Shown here: positions 54,278 to 64,000 of the stretch, in pieces | How the letters are laid out: each line of letters starts with the position of its first letter | Position numbering within the stretch: the stretch's first letter is position 1 | Assembly: GCF_004027225.2 (NCBI RefSeq) | Contig: NC_044297.2 | Span: 2,145,569-2,209,568 of the forward strand | DNA length: 64,000 nucleotides | Reading direction: 5' to 3' | Source of the DNA: Strigops habroptila | Lineage: Eukaryota > Chordata > Aves > Psittaciformes > Psittacidae | Notes under the pieces: generated by a model | Database searches by the model: none | What the model saw: only the letters and a program-made list of their open reading frames with translations | What the model was told of the DNA's origin: nothing | Translations under genes and position numbers: made by a program

Positions 54278-54331
54278 TAATAATAGCACCTATTATTGCT
54301 AATATAATTAATAATAGCACTTATTATTGCT
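54278..54331 (+). repeat. duplicated 23-bp hairpin unit
   Basis: The 23-bp units at 54278-54300 and 54309-54331 differ at one base. In the first, AATAATAG-CAC-CTATTATT forms a perfect 8-bp stem with a 3-nt loop. In the second the substitution turns one pair into a G-T pair. Confidence 0.85.
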
Positions 54332-55666
54332 CCGTGGCACCACTAGGTGATCTACTTGTGCCCTTCCTTTTGCCAGTTTCAGCAGGAATCAATTCTCTTG
54401 CTGTTTTGGGGGTTGGCTCTAGGTAAGGGGGTTCTAAAGCCCAACTTGCTTCTTGCTATTTGAGCAGATGTGCTGGGATAGCACTCACAGGAATCAGGGG
54501 TCTGAAGCCAGAAGATCCTTGGCCTGCAGAACTGAAGGTACTGTGTAACAGCAGAGCTGCCTGCACGAAAGCCCATGAAGAATCTCACTGCCTCTCCCCC
54601 TCAGCTCTTGGAAGCCTTGGAACGTTTCCTTTGTGAGTGGTAGCAACTTGCTGATTATTCCCAGGAAAGACTTCTTGCAATAACCTTGAAGGAGTGAAAG
54701 GTCGCTGAGCAAGGGGGGCACAACTCTCCCAACTGGATAATTAAAGAGAAAATTAAAAGTGGGCTAAGTTGGAGGTTGACTCGTGGCCATGCTTTGAAGA
54801 TTAAAAGGGCTTTTTTCCTTTCAGCTGAAGGAGGTTGGGAAGAAGAAGGAGTTGCGGCTGCAGGAGCACTTGGGCAGTGCTGTGAAGCTGCATTTGCTGT
54901 TTGCTTGCTGAATTGTGAACAAAATACCAGGATCACAGAACAGGAGGGTCGTTATCTGCAGTTTCACCCCCCTTTTTAGAGACATTTAGTCTTGCACCTA
55001 AAGTTTCCAACCTGCTCACTTGAGGGAGTGCAGGTGGATTTTTAGGCATCTGAGCAAATGGCATATGGAATGCAAAATGATATGAACGTGTTTTGTATAA
55101 GCAGGTTTTGCCTTTAGGAAGTGAAAATAATGACATTTCACCTACAGGATGGAACTTTCCATGTTCTTTGCACTGCCCGTAGCAAACTCAATCTACTCTT
55201 TTCTGTGCAGAGATTCAGCCTGCGCTTTCGAAGCTATTTGCAGTCACAAAAATGAGAGAGAAAACTAAAATAGGAGCATGCTAACAGCAAAATAATGCCA
55301 AAATAATACCAAAAAATGACAAAATAGCTACTTCAGCAGATAACAGCAGCAGATGTTTCAAGTCTACATTTAGCATCTGAATTTGCATATCTGCTGCCTA
55401 GCATTGAGCAGGTCAGAGCTGTCGGGCTGCCAGGGGGTTTTTGCTTGTGGCTAGAGCCTGTGAGTGCACCTGGGATGTGCTGCTGTGCTCTCTTGTTTGA
55501 GACATGAAGGGATTGAAGTCCTAGATGTGAAGTCTTAACTGTAAAGTTGAGTTTACAGCTTATTAGGTGTAGGGTTATTACATACTGGGGTTTATTAGGT
55601 CGGTTGTGTTGTTCCCTTGGCTGAGTTATTGCATACTTGAGTTTGGATCATCATTTAAGCGCATGA

Positions 55667-55737
55667 TCATAGAATCAGAGACTGGTTTGGGTTGGAAAGG
55701 ACTTTATAGATCATCTAGTTCCAACCCCTCCCTCTAG
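55667..55737 (-). mobile_element. CR1 3' tail fragment (minus)
   Basis: About 70 bp of CR1 end ('cagagactggtttgggttgg...gatcatctagttccaacccc'). Confidence 0.85.
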
Positions 55738-56242
55738 ATACGTCTAGAAATTGGGGGGCAAAGAAGAATGGTTTGAGCTTTAGGCTTTAATTCCAGCATA
55801 CCTGGAGCTCCAGGAATGACGTAGGTGTCTGAGGTGGTTTATGGACATGGTGGATACAATCTCAGGCCACAAAAAGCACATTCCTTTGCCTTCATTTTTG
55901 AAGCCCTTTGATCTGTGTCTTTGGCTTCAGGACTCTTTTGTTGTTGCTTGGAAATGATTTCTTATTTCTTGCCCAGAAATCACCCATAGGTATTTTTGAA
56001 GGCATTTCCACCTGGTAATTACTTCTTTAGAGAGAAGAACCATTGGTCTGCTTTGATGTCCATCTCAGACCCTAGACCTTTCTTACAAGCATTAAGAAAC
56101 CCTGTAATACAAGCTGTAACTGACTTGAGGATTTAGGAAGAACAAAAATTGGGCATAAAGCATTGTATTCTCTATCTGGAAAAGTGGAATTCACTTGTGG
56201 ACTGTCTCTAGGTATCCTTTTGTGAGGACAGTGTGTTTTAAG

Positions 56243-56303
56243 GAGTTGAGTCACCTACAAGAGGTCTGTGCCCAGCACTGTGCGTCCCTCATTGAATTAA
56301 ATG
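56243..56303 (+). other. candidate internal exon
   Basis: The segment ends in a strong donor (aaatg|gtaagt). Two acceptors are possible: 56211 (gtctctag|) or 56242 (gtgttttaag|). One frame is open through either and, from 56243, gives twenty codons with heptad-like spacing of Leu, Val and Ile. The phase fits the 53.94 kb candidate. No family was recognised. Confidence 0.25.
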
Positions 56304-56669
56304 GTAAGTGAAAGCAATTTCAGTAATTCTTTGTGATGCAGCATTAGGGAAGAGAACAGATGTTTGCATATTAAAGCATATCTTCTGGTGAGTGCTTTTC
56401 TAAGGAATTTCTAATTCAATAGGTTAATAAATGTCTGTATAAGATCCAATGTAATGGCTTAGTCTTTCTGTTGTTCTAAATTGTGGGTGGAAGTGAATCT
56501 ATTTATTCTAGTATGTGATGCTGGTTTATTTTTTGCTGAATTCTATGAAGTGTATTCTGGAAGATGTTCATGAGAGGCTGCTGGATAAATTGAGTCTTTT
56601 CACTGATGGTTACATACTTGTGATGAATTTGGTAGGAAGAAGACTTAAATTAGGAGATAGCTACAAAAA

Positions 56670-56812
56670 TCCCTGGCACTGTTCAAGGCCAGGTTGGACA
56701 CAGGGGCTTGGAGCAACCTGCTCTAGTGGAAGGTGTCCCTGCCCATGGCAGGGGTTGGAACTGGATGAGCTTTAAGCTCCCTTCCAACCCAACCCATTCC
56801 ATGATTCTGTGA
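56670..56812 (+). mobile_element. CR1 3' fragment (plus)
   Basis: About 140 bp of the young CR1 subfamily, ending 'ccattccatgattctgtga'. Confidence 0.93.
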
Positions 56813-56999
56813 AATGAACAAATGACGTTGGAACTCTCATTTAGCCAGCCTAAATGAAATGAGGCATCCCACACCTCACCCTCCTGATGAAACAGGATGT
56901 TCTTGCCAAGAAGATGGATCTTTTTCTGACAGCGGTGCTCTGAGGAGGTGCGTTTGCAACATCTGCATGCTTGTGAGGCATCTGCTGTGCTGGAACCAG

Positions 57000-59065
57000 C
57001 TGCTTTAAGATAAGTGGTGGAACAGAGAACCTCTTCTTAACAGTTTCTCAGTGACTGCATCAGACTTGGCTTTTTGGTGTGTGTTTTTCTTGTTATTACC
57101 TGCAATACATGAACGTTCAGAGGAGGGATTTCATTACAGATGTTGGAGTCACAGTATTACCAGGTTTGATCCTGTGAGATAACCATTGTGTCCATCCCTA
57201 CACACACAGTGGTTTCAGTACAGTGGAAATAGGTGACTTCAAGGAAGAATTTTGTCCTTACTCATTGCTGCCAAACTAGGGGGGGTGGCCTCAGAGTAAC
57301 TATTCAAACTCAGAACATTGCCTGTATGGTGTCAGTTCACAGTGTGTCTACCAGCAGGTATTTGTAATTTGACTAGTGCACTCTGAAGGATTTGTTTCAT
57401 CCTTAAACTGAACACTGTGTCTGAGAAGAATGCCCCAAATTATATTTTCTCATAATAATCCGAAGTGAACTCCTCCAAGGAGGAACATTTTCAAACGAGA
57501 GAAATCCTCCCATCAGTTTGAATTTCTGATATTAAGCAGGTAATCAAAATGATGACTGGCTCTGTAGGATCATCATGACACCGCTTCCTGCGCTGAAGCA
57601 GAGCAAGAGAAGTTGTCTGCTGTGATTTCACTTCCCTCAATAAAGTGCAGCAATACATGGAGCTGTTCATCCGCTCACTCCTGCCTGGTTTTCACACTAT
57701 TGCAGAGTTTGAAAGTGAAATAATCCACTGGCTTGAAGCAGCAGTCACAAGAGTTATGTCTTGAATTAACATTCATCTCGAGTAGGGCGGTGATTAAGCA
57801 CCTTTCACTGCAAGGAAATGGAACCAACCAACCTGTGATCAGATCAGGCTGTCGATCACAGGAGCTGGGTTTTAAGTGAAGGCATCCAGATGAGTGGGTG
57901 GTTTATTTGAACTGAATTATTGAGTGTAAATACTGAAGTAGTCACAAATAAATCTTCTGAATGATGAAATTCTCTACTCCACCAGTGATGAACTTTGGAG
58001 TGATTAGTTTTAATGGTAAGGTAAATGGACAAGTCTTGTTTAACAGGATACTTAAGTCGTGTTACTGGCTTTGAACTCAAGTATACTTTGATATTCAGGG
58101 CAAGCAGCATTTGAGTCCCTGGCATTGTTTAACGCAACTATATAAAACAAGTTCTGGACATTGGAGTAAAAAGCAAATAGCTGATTTCTTCCAAAACCTT
58201 ATGGTTTTGTCTTGCCATTGATCTCTTAGTCTTGTAGCTCCCTGTGAGCACATCAAATGCCTCGAATCGACAATAATTTCCAGCATATTCCTCAACAATC
58301 TTGTAGATCAGTAATCAGTCTATGGAGCTGTGGTACAGCAGTCGATGTTTTGTGGTCTTAAAACTTAAGATAGTCTTTAAACTTATAGTCTTTTATAGTC
58401 TTAAAACTGAAGATATAGTGATGCTTGAATTAAGGGCTCAAAGTTTTCTCCATATTGAGCTGAGATGATGTTTCTCTTTGTGAAAATATTTGGAATTCGG
58501 AAGAAAAGAGCAGAAGAAAGAACCTAATAACTGGAAGAGGAGCAAGCAGAGGAGGAAACTTTTCAACACCTCTTTGCGGCGGCGCTTTAATGCTGGAACA
58601 TAACGTGGTTTTCTGTATGCACACATTGCATAAAGTGATCAGTGGAGATAATTGGCTTTCTTCCATGCATTCTTAGGAAGTGATGAATAAAGAGTATTGC
58701 ACATAATAAGTGTCAGCTTCCAATTAACTGGGCCCCATTCGGTAGCTGGTTCTTTGATGCAAGAACAAGCACATGCCGATTTCTGATGTGCTGATGATTT
58801 GCAGCTTTCAGGTCTTGACAATGAAGCAAAGCAAAAAAAAAACCCTGTGACGATCTCCAAGCTTGTGTAACCGGCCCTTCTGGCCAGCGGGGGGAGCTAG
58901 ATGGCGCCAGCGGCACGGCTTTGCTCCCAAATTTGGGCTCAAAAGGTGTGTTTCAGGTAAAGCGAGCTCCTTGTGCTGCGCTCTTGGCCGGCTCTCAGTT
59001 GAGTAGTAACCTGGTGGTTTGGTGCTACTTTCTGGTGGCCTATTCTAATTATCACTTGTAAATAT
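57000..59065. other. unique sequence, no feature supported
   Basis: No repeat, exon or RNA gene can be supported here. A small CpG-containing patch (58860-58990, with 'ccggcccttctggccagcgg' and 'gatggcgccagcggcacggc') stands out from its AT-rich flanks. No transcript signal is evident. Confidence 0.5.
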
Positions 59066-59433
59066 CATAGAATCCCAGCCTGGTTTCGGTTGGAGAGAGC
59101 TTAAAGCTCCTCCAGTTCCAACCCCCTGCCACGGGCAGGGACACCTTCCACTAGAGCAGGTTGCTCCAAGCCCCTGTGTCCAACCTGGCCTTGAACACTG
59201 CCAGGGATGGGGCAGCCACAGCTTCTCTGGGCACCCTGTGCCAGCGCCTCAGCACCCTCACAGGGAAGAACTTCTGCCTAAGAGCTCATCTCAATCTCCC
59301 CTCTGGCAGGTTAAAGCCATTCGCCTTGTCCTGTCCCTACATCTCTTGTCCAAACCCCCTTCCCATGTAGCTCCTTTAGGTATTGGAAGACTGTTACAAG
59401 GTCTCCCTGGAGCCTTCTCTTCTCTGGGCTCAG
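59066..59433 (-). mobile_element. CR1 LINE 3' fragment (minus)
   Basis: The young subfamily, about 370 bp, from the tail to 'ttctcttctctgggctcag'. Confidence 0.95.
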
Positions 59434-60240
59434 TTGTAGAAGCAGTGGTATCCCATTAATAGTGCAAGCACACCGTGTATTTGGAGAGGTGATTACTTAC
59501 CTCATGGGATGAGGGGATCGTGTACAAACTTGATGGCAAACTTAAGGCAGGGGCTGTGATGTGACGAATGATGAAGTGATGTTTGGGACTGTAAGGGCAG
59601 CCTTAAGCCAGTGCTGTTGTGCAGAAAGAGGGGTCAGGGAGAGAAGATGTACATGGAAGGACTGCACGTTGCTTCATTTTTGTTGTTGTTTCAATCCTCT
59701 CACTTCTACTCCTGTGTCCTTTTCCCTCTCATTTTGCTCTGCAGCCTCAACATCCCTGTTACACAACGTTTTCCATTAGGGAAGTGAATGTGCCTGTCAC
59801 AAGTTATATTGTGTGTTTTCAGTTTGCAGCGAGGTTGTGGATTGCTAAACCTTACCTTATGGAACAGAGCTTTGAGATCTGGGACCTCTTCAGAACTGCC
59901 TAATTGCTGCTAAAAATACTTCCATGCAAGTTGCACAAGGGAGGTTTATGGAAATGGAACTTGGTGGAGAAAAATCCTCATCCTGATTACAGCTTTGGAG
60001 TCAGGCATGTAAATATTTATGCAACTTGAATTTGGGGGGCCCCAGCTGGGTTTTCTCCTCGTAGCATTGTGGGTTGTGCAAAAGGCTTGGACCTCCTCCT
60101 TCGGGAGGATGCGTACGCACTCCGCTGTTACGCAGGGACTGTCCGTTCGCTTACTCGTTGGAACCGACAGGGTGTAGTAACAGTTTCTGACCGTGTGGTG
60201 TCTTCCCACAGTTCAGGCGTTGTGTAACGCGCAGAGATTG

Positions 60241-60427
60241 TGATTGGGCACAGGACAGTTATACAATGGAGTGAGCCCAACCAGCTTATAAAAATCCTCC
60301 TTCGCTATGTCTGCATCCTTTCAGGCTGCAGCTTGCAGCTCGCGTGTTGCACTCAGCAGAGGCTGCAAGGAAGGAGGTGGAGGAGCTGCCTGAGGCGCGC
60401 TCTAGAAGTCAGTGCAGGTTTCTGGAG
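60241..60427 (+). promoter_or_regulatory. second promoter with CCAAT and TATA, plus alternative first exon
   Basis: A CpG-enriched stretch (60100-60240) leads into an inverted CCAAT (ATTGGG, about 60242) and a TATAAAA at 60284-60290. Transcription would start near 60315. The exon would end at 60427 with a strong donor (tctggag|gtaaga). This suits an alternative first exon of the gene starting at 44.7 kb. Human SLC23A2 is known to have two alternative first exons. The same segment can also be read as an internal coding exon, using acceptors at 60324 or 60338. The upstream TATA/CCAAT argues for a first exon. Confidence 0.5.
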
Positions 60428-61123
60428 GTAAGAGCTGCTTTGAATTCAGATGGTAATGGGGATGATTATGAAGATTCAACTGCTTTAGTGTGGGCATTAG
60501 AAAGTAAGGAAACTTAAACCTGCCAAACCCAGGTTTGTAGTAAGTTAAGTTTCACTGTCTTAAAAGATTTGAGGACTTCTCATTTTAAAATGAGAGACTC
60601 AAAGGTCTTTCCTAAAACAAAAGTTTTTTTTACCCTCATTCCTAAAAAAAAAGTTCCTAAACTTTGTCAGGGGACAGTTTCCTAATCTTTAGCTTTCTTT
60701 AACTTTTAAAAGGAGAGAATTATATCCAAGGTTTTTGTAGTAAAAAGGAGTTTAAGAATGCTTGACCCCAGGAGTACAGCGTCTTGGTTAGTCTTTGAAA
60801 GCTTGAATTCCACATCTTTTTATGAAGTTCTGTTAAACGGAAGTGAAATATTTAGTTCGAGCCAAGCCGAATAGATCAACCCAGTGTAAAGTTTTCAAGT
60901 GTGTAATCAGCTACTGGTTTTATATTGCTTACTGGACTAGAATCATTCTCTTTCAGCAAGGAGTGAGTATCTGTTTCAAAAGCAGCCGTAGGAATGCCTA
61001 AGCCTTTGGAAAGGAGCTTCGTATTCAGAGTTGAAAAAGTTGGCTCATTCCCCTGATTTGCTTAATAAATGGAATTTTTCCTGGATGAGTCTCTAACTTC
61101 ACCTTTGTTTTAATGTGATTAAG

Positions 61124-61291
61124 GTCTTGGAAGAAAAAGAAAAAGTAGCTTTCATCAAAGTGCCAAGTAGAAGTACAAAGAAAGCTGAGAAAAGACCCGG
61201 TGCGTGCTCAGGTTGCTTTCGGAATGCAGTGAAGGAGCTTAATGAACTGTGTATTAATATCCATAATGATGTGGAGGTAGCTGAATTCTGA
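61124..61291 (+). other. candidate exon, possibly terminal
   Basis: The acceptor tgtgattaag| is at 61123. One frame, continuing the 60.4 kb exon in phase 0, is open: 25 Lys/Glu-rich codons to a possible donor (cccg|gtgcgt) at 61199, or without splicing 55 codons to a TGA at 61289-61291. No family was recognised. It may instead be an untranslated exon or chance. Confidence 0.25.
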
Positions 61292-62429
61292 GGTTATTAA
61301 TGCTCCACAGGGAGACCAGAAGGACTGTATACTATTATAAATCAGATGAATGTGTGCCATAAACAGTGAGAGAGGTGTATTGTGCTGCAGGTAAGACTAT
61401 AAAGTAGTGATGTGTTTGATAAAGAAGAGCGATACACTTATTTCATCTTTATTTACTGCGAGCATCATTGTTACCTAGAGAACACTGCAGGTGTCATTTG
61501 ATATCAGTCACTTCGTGTCCAGCTGTAAAAGTGTTATCTCCTAGATCTTGCTTCTGTGAAATGTTATCTTATGGCTTCTTCTGTATAGTTCTTCCTTGGT
61601 CCTTCATTAGGACTCTCAACAGAGACCATCGAGCACGTTGCTGGGATCTCATGTGGAGGGTGGTGCATGTGCTGCACAGAAATTGGGTGAAACTGTTGCC
61701 TATTGGAACAAGAAAATGAGAGGAACAGGGTGAAAGATGAGTGAGGAACAGCTTGACCAATGTTTTTGGCCAAACACACCTTCAGGTTGACCTGTGCTTA
61801 CTGGAAATACTCATATTCCATATATTTTTGTTTAGAATCACAGCCTAAATAAGCTCTTACTAAATAACTCAAGGAGCCAAACATGTAGTGTTTGAAAGCT
61901 GTGAGATGCTTTGTTAAACGTCTCAGTTGGATTTAAGTCTCTTCTCAACAAGCTCATTCACACAGGAAGTTAATGAGATTTAGCTAATGTGCTTTAAATC
62001 AACGGAAGGTTGGAGCTCGGCATAACTTTCCTGGGTGTCTTTGTACAGACATGCCCTAATAATGTTGGTCAGTTGTTAAGACATTCCGTATTGGACGGCA
62101 GTCAAAATACCAACTACTTAAAAATTCATTAGTGCCTACAAAGAAGGAAAATGTTTGTGCTTTGAAGACCTACTTTGAAGTGAAGGGAGAAACTAACTCA
62201 GGACCGAAACTTCTTAAAGCGCCCGTCAACCCTTGTGGTTTAGAACCTAAAGGTGAGGTGGTTTGAGCAGGTTTAGCAGTACTTTGTTTCTACAGTAGGT
62301 AAAGGGAGGTGATGTCTGTCTGTGTAGTGTCGTGTTAGGAATTTGAAGCATAATTCTCTGGTTTAAGTGTGGATGTAGTTTGGGTTTGAGTGAAGGGAGG
62401 GGGAGAATCTTCTCTGTAGCATTTCAGGA

Positions 62430-62494
62430 CATAGAGTCATAGAATGGTTTGGGTTGGAAAGGACCTTCAGATCATCCAGTTCCAACCCCCTGCA
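62430..62494 (-). mobile_element. CR1 3' tail fragment (minus)
   Basis: About 65 bp of CR1 end ('tagagtcatagaatggtttg...tccagttccaaccccctgca'). Confidence 0.88.
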
Positions 62495-63113
62495 TTTCAG
62501 TGCAGTTTCATTTCACGGCTGCAAGAGGCACCTGGTAAAGACAAACCACGAGTATTTTTCAGACCAGAGAGGCTCAGTTTCCAAATAGCCTGAGGAAAAC
62601 CTCTCCTCACGACTAAAGGGGGAAGACGTTTTTTTACATGTAGCAACAGAAGATTCCGCGCCGGTGCTGTGCAGCGTTCTGCACGTCTGTAAGATGATGA
62701 AAATCCCATTGGAAGGTTCAGAAGATGCCCTTTGGGCACACCTACATAGCTGGGCAGTGTGGAGCAGAGGACCTTGTGGGCGCTGTATCCAAGTACCAAT
62801 CTGGAGATGTAAGAACTCGTGAAGCAATTGAACTTGCGGTTGTGGGTCCGCAGACAGCGCTTTGGTTGCATCATGTTAACTACTTGTTGGCTCGCTTATG
62901 AGGTACTTGTTGAATACTTTGAAATGGGAAGGACCTTTTTGCTTTGTAGGAAAACATCAAGCAACTTTCTGGACAGCTTTGAGTAGTAAAGTTGCTACTG
63001 TTTTGATTGCTTGTGGTTTGGTCATTGATATTTTAAACCCCCTTGATAATGTATTATTTGATTTTTAACAGTTTCTCAGAAACACATTTTTCAGGCTTCT
63101 TGTATTTTAGATC

Positions 63114-63326
63114 TAAGGCAGAAGTTGTTCCCTGTGAGGGTGCTGAGGCGCTGGCACAGGGTGCCCAGAGAAGCTGTGGCTGCCCCATCCCTGGCAGTGT
63201 TCAAGGCCAGGTTGGACACAGGGGCTTGGAGCAACCTGCTCTAGTGGAAGGTGTCCCTGCCCGTGGCAGGGGGTTGGAACTGGAGGAGCTTTAAGCTCCC
63301 TCCAACCCAAACCATTCTATGATTCT
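63114..63326 (+). mobile_element. CR1 LINE 3' fragment (plus)
   Basis: The young subfamily, about 210 bp, from 'aaggcagaagttgttccctg' to 'ccattctatgattct'. Confidence 0.95.
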
Positions 63327-63436
63327 TTTTCCCTAGTGCTGTAGAAGCAGTATTAGCTGCTTGGCCTAAATGCACTTTTTTAAACACTAACCAAAGTAAA
63401 TAGGGTGCACTTATTTCTGCCTTAATTTCTTCGTAG

Positions 63437-63690
63437 CTGTCCAATGCTACAGGAACTGAGCATTTACCTGTAGTCTCAGTCTGCAGCGTGCTCGTTCCAG
63501 AAAGAGCTCTGCAGTGCTCACTGTGTCGGGTACTGATGTGTGGGGTTTAAAACTGGCTTTATCTTCTGCTCAGACTTGGTACGTTGTGACGATAAAATAC
63601 CCTGATGTGCAAAGGGTCCAGGTCCCTTCCCACGTCTCTGTCACCAAAACCACAATCTCGGATGTAGAGGATGCCTTGATTTGTCTTTAA
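63437..63690 (+). other. two candidate plus-strand exons ending in a stop
   Basis: The segment 63437-63529 (31 codons, phase 0-0) is bounded by aatttcttcgtag| and tgtcgg|gtactg. The segment 63574-63690 follows after a 44-bp gap, with acceptor cttctgctcag|, and reads 38 codons to TAA. A 44-bp intron is too short to be spliced normally in a vertebrate, which counts against this pair being adjacent exons. It overlaps the minus-strand candidate at 63601-63906. Confidence 0.15.
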
Positions 63691-63906
63691 ACACATCATG
63701 TGCCTGGGTTTGAGATGCCAGACACTTGAAACTACTCCTGGAGATGGGGGAACTCCAGATGTGCTGCTGCAGTTGAGGTTCTTCACCTCAAGTATTTTGA
63801 GCTTATTTAAAGTGCAGCTGAAGCTGACCTCGGCTGGTGCCAGCTTGGACAGCTGCTGGCTGAGCAGCACCTCTGCTCGAAGGAGAAAGTTGTTGTTCAC
63901 ATGAGC
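63601..63906 (-). CDS. candidate coding exon of an unidentified minus-strand gene
   Basis: A 306-bp segment (102 codons, phase 0 at both ends) bounded on the minus strand by an acceptor (ttagctgtcag|) and donor (catcagg|gtattt). The frame is open from the right edge of the window through this segment. Codon use is gene-like, rich in CTG, GAG, AAC and AGC, and the translation is a plausible globular mix with L-L-R-A-E-V-L-L near its start. I recognise no family. If real, the gene continues beyond position 64000 and runs against the TMEM230 direction. Confidence 0.35.
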
Positions 63907-64000
63907 CTGACAGCTAATTACAGATAATACATTAGAGATTGTAATTAGGCTGTCACCTTGATTTGGTTCTAATCTCCTCACTGTATGCAACTGAGCTCTC

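Noticed and set aside
44985-64000. SLC23A2 coding exons
   Set aside because: I looked for the conserved transporter sequence (N-terminal and first membrane segments) and found none. Only the promoter and leader region can be in this window.

Overview
This window looks like nuclear DNA from a bird, or possibly another sauropsid. It holds intron-rich vertebrate genes with GT/AG introns, CpG-island promoters, and about two dozen CR1 LINE 3' fragments, several ending in the 8-bp ATTCTATG-type tail typical of CR1. There are no bacterial or viral genes, CRISPR arrays, tRNAs or rRNAs that I can support.

Three protein-coding genes could be reconstructed completely, exon by exon, with phases that close. 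Positions 407-20245, minus strand: CDS2, 13 coding exons, 448 codons, an ER phosphatidate cytidylyltransferase. Positions 20904-23397, plus strand: PCNA, 6 exons, 262 codons, the DNA sliding clamp. Positions 28031-29631, plus strand: TMEM230, 3 coding exons, 120 codons. CDS2 and PCNA are head to head, with start codons 658 bp apart in one CpG island. The order CDS2(-) PCNA(+) TMEM230(+) matches the human 20p12 block read in reverse. That block continues with SLC23A2 in the same orientation as TMEM230.

From 30.7 to 44.4 kb I see no gene, only CR1 copies, a purine-rich tandem repeat and AT-rich unique sequence. At 44.43-45.19 kb a CpG island carries a plus-strand exon with a good splice donor. 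A second promoter-like block at 60.24-60.43 kb has an inverted CCAAT, a TATA box and an exon with a donor. By synteny the simplest reading is two alternative 5' ends of SLC23A2, whose coding exons would lie beyond the window. I see no SLC23A2 protein sequence here. Some short candidate exons in 46-61 kb can instead be joined into an open frame of about 125 codons that I cannot identify. This is the main unresolved item.

The last 600 bp carry mutually exclusive coding candidates: a 306-bp phase 0-0 exon on the minus strand, and two small plus-strand exons that join in frame to a stop. The other item of note is a cluster of a perfect CRE and E2F-like sites inside PCNA intron 1.
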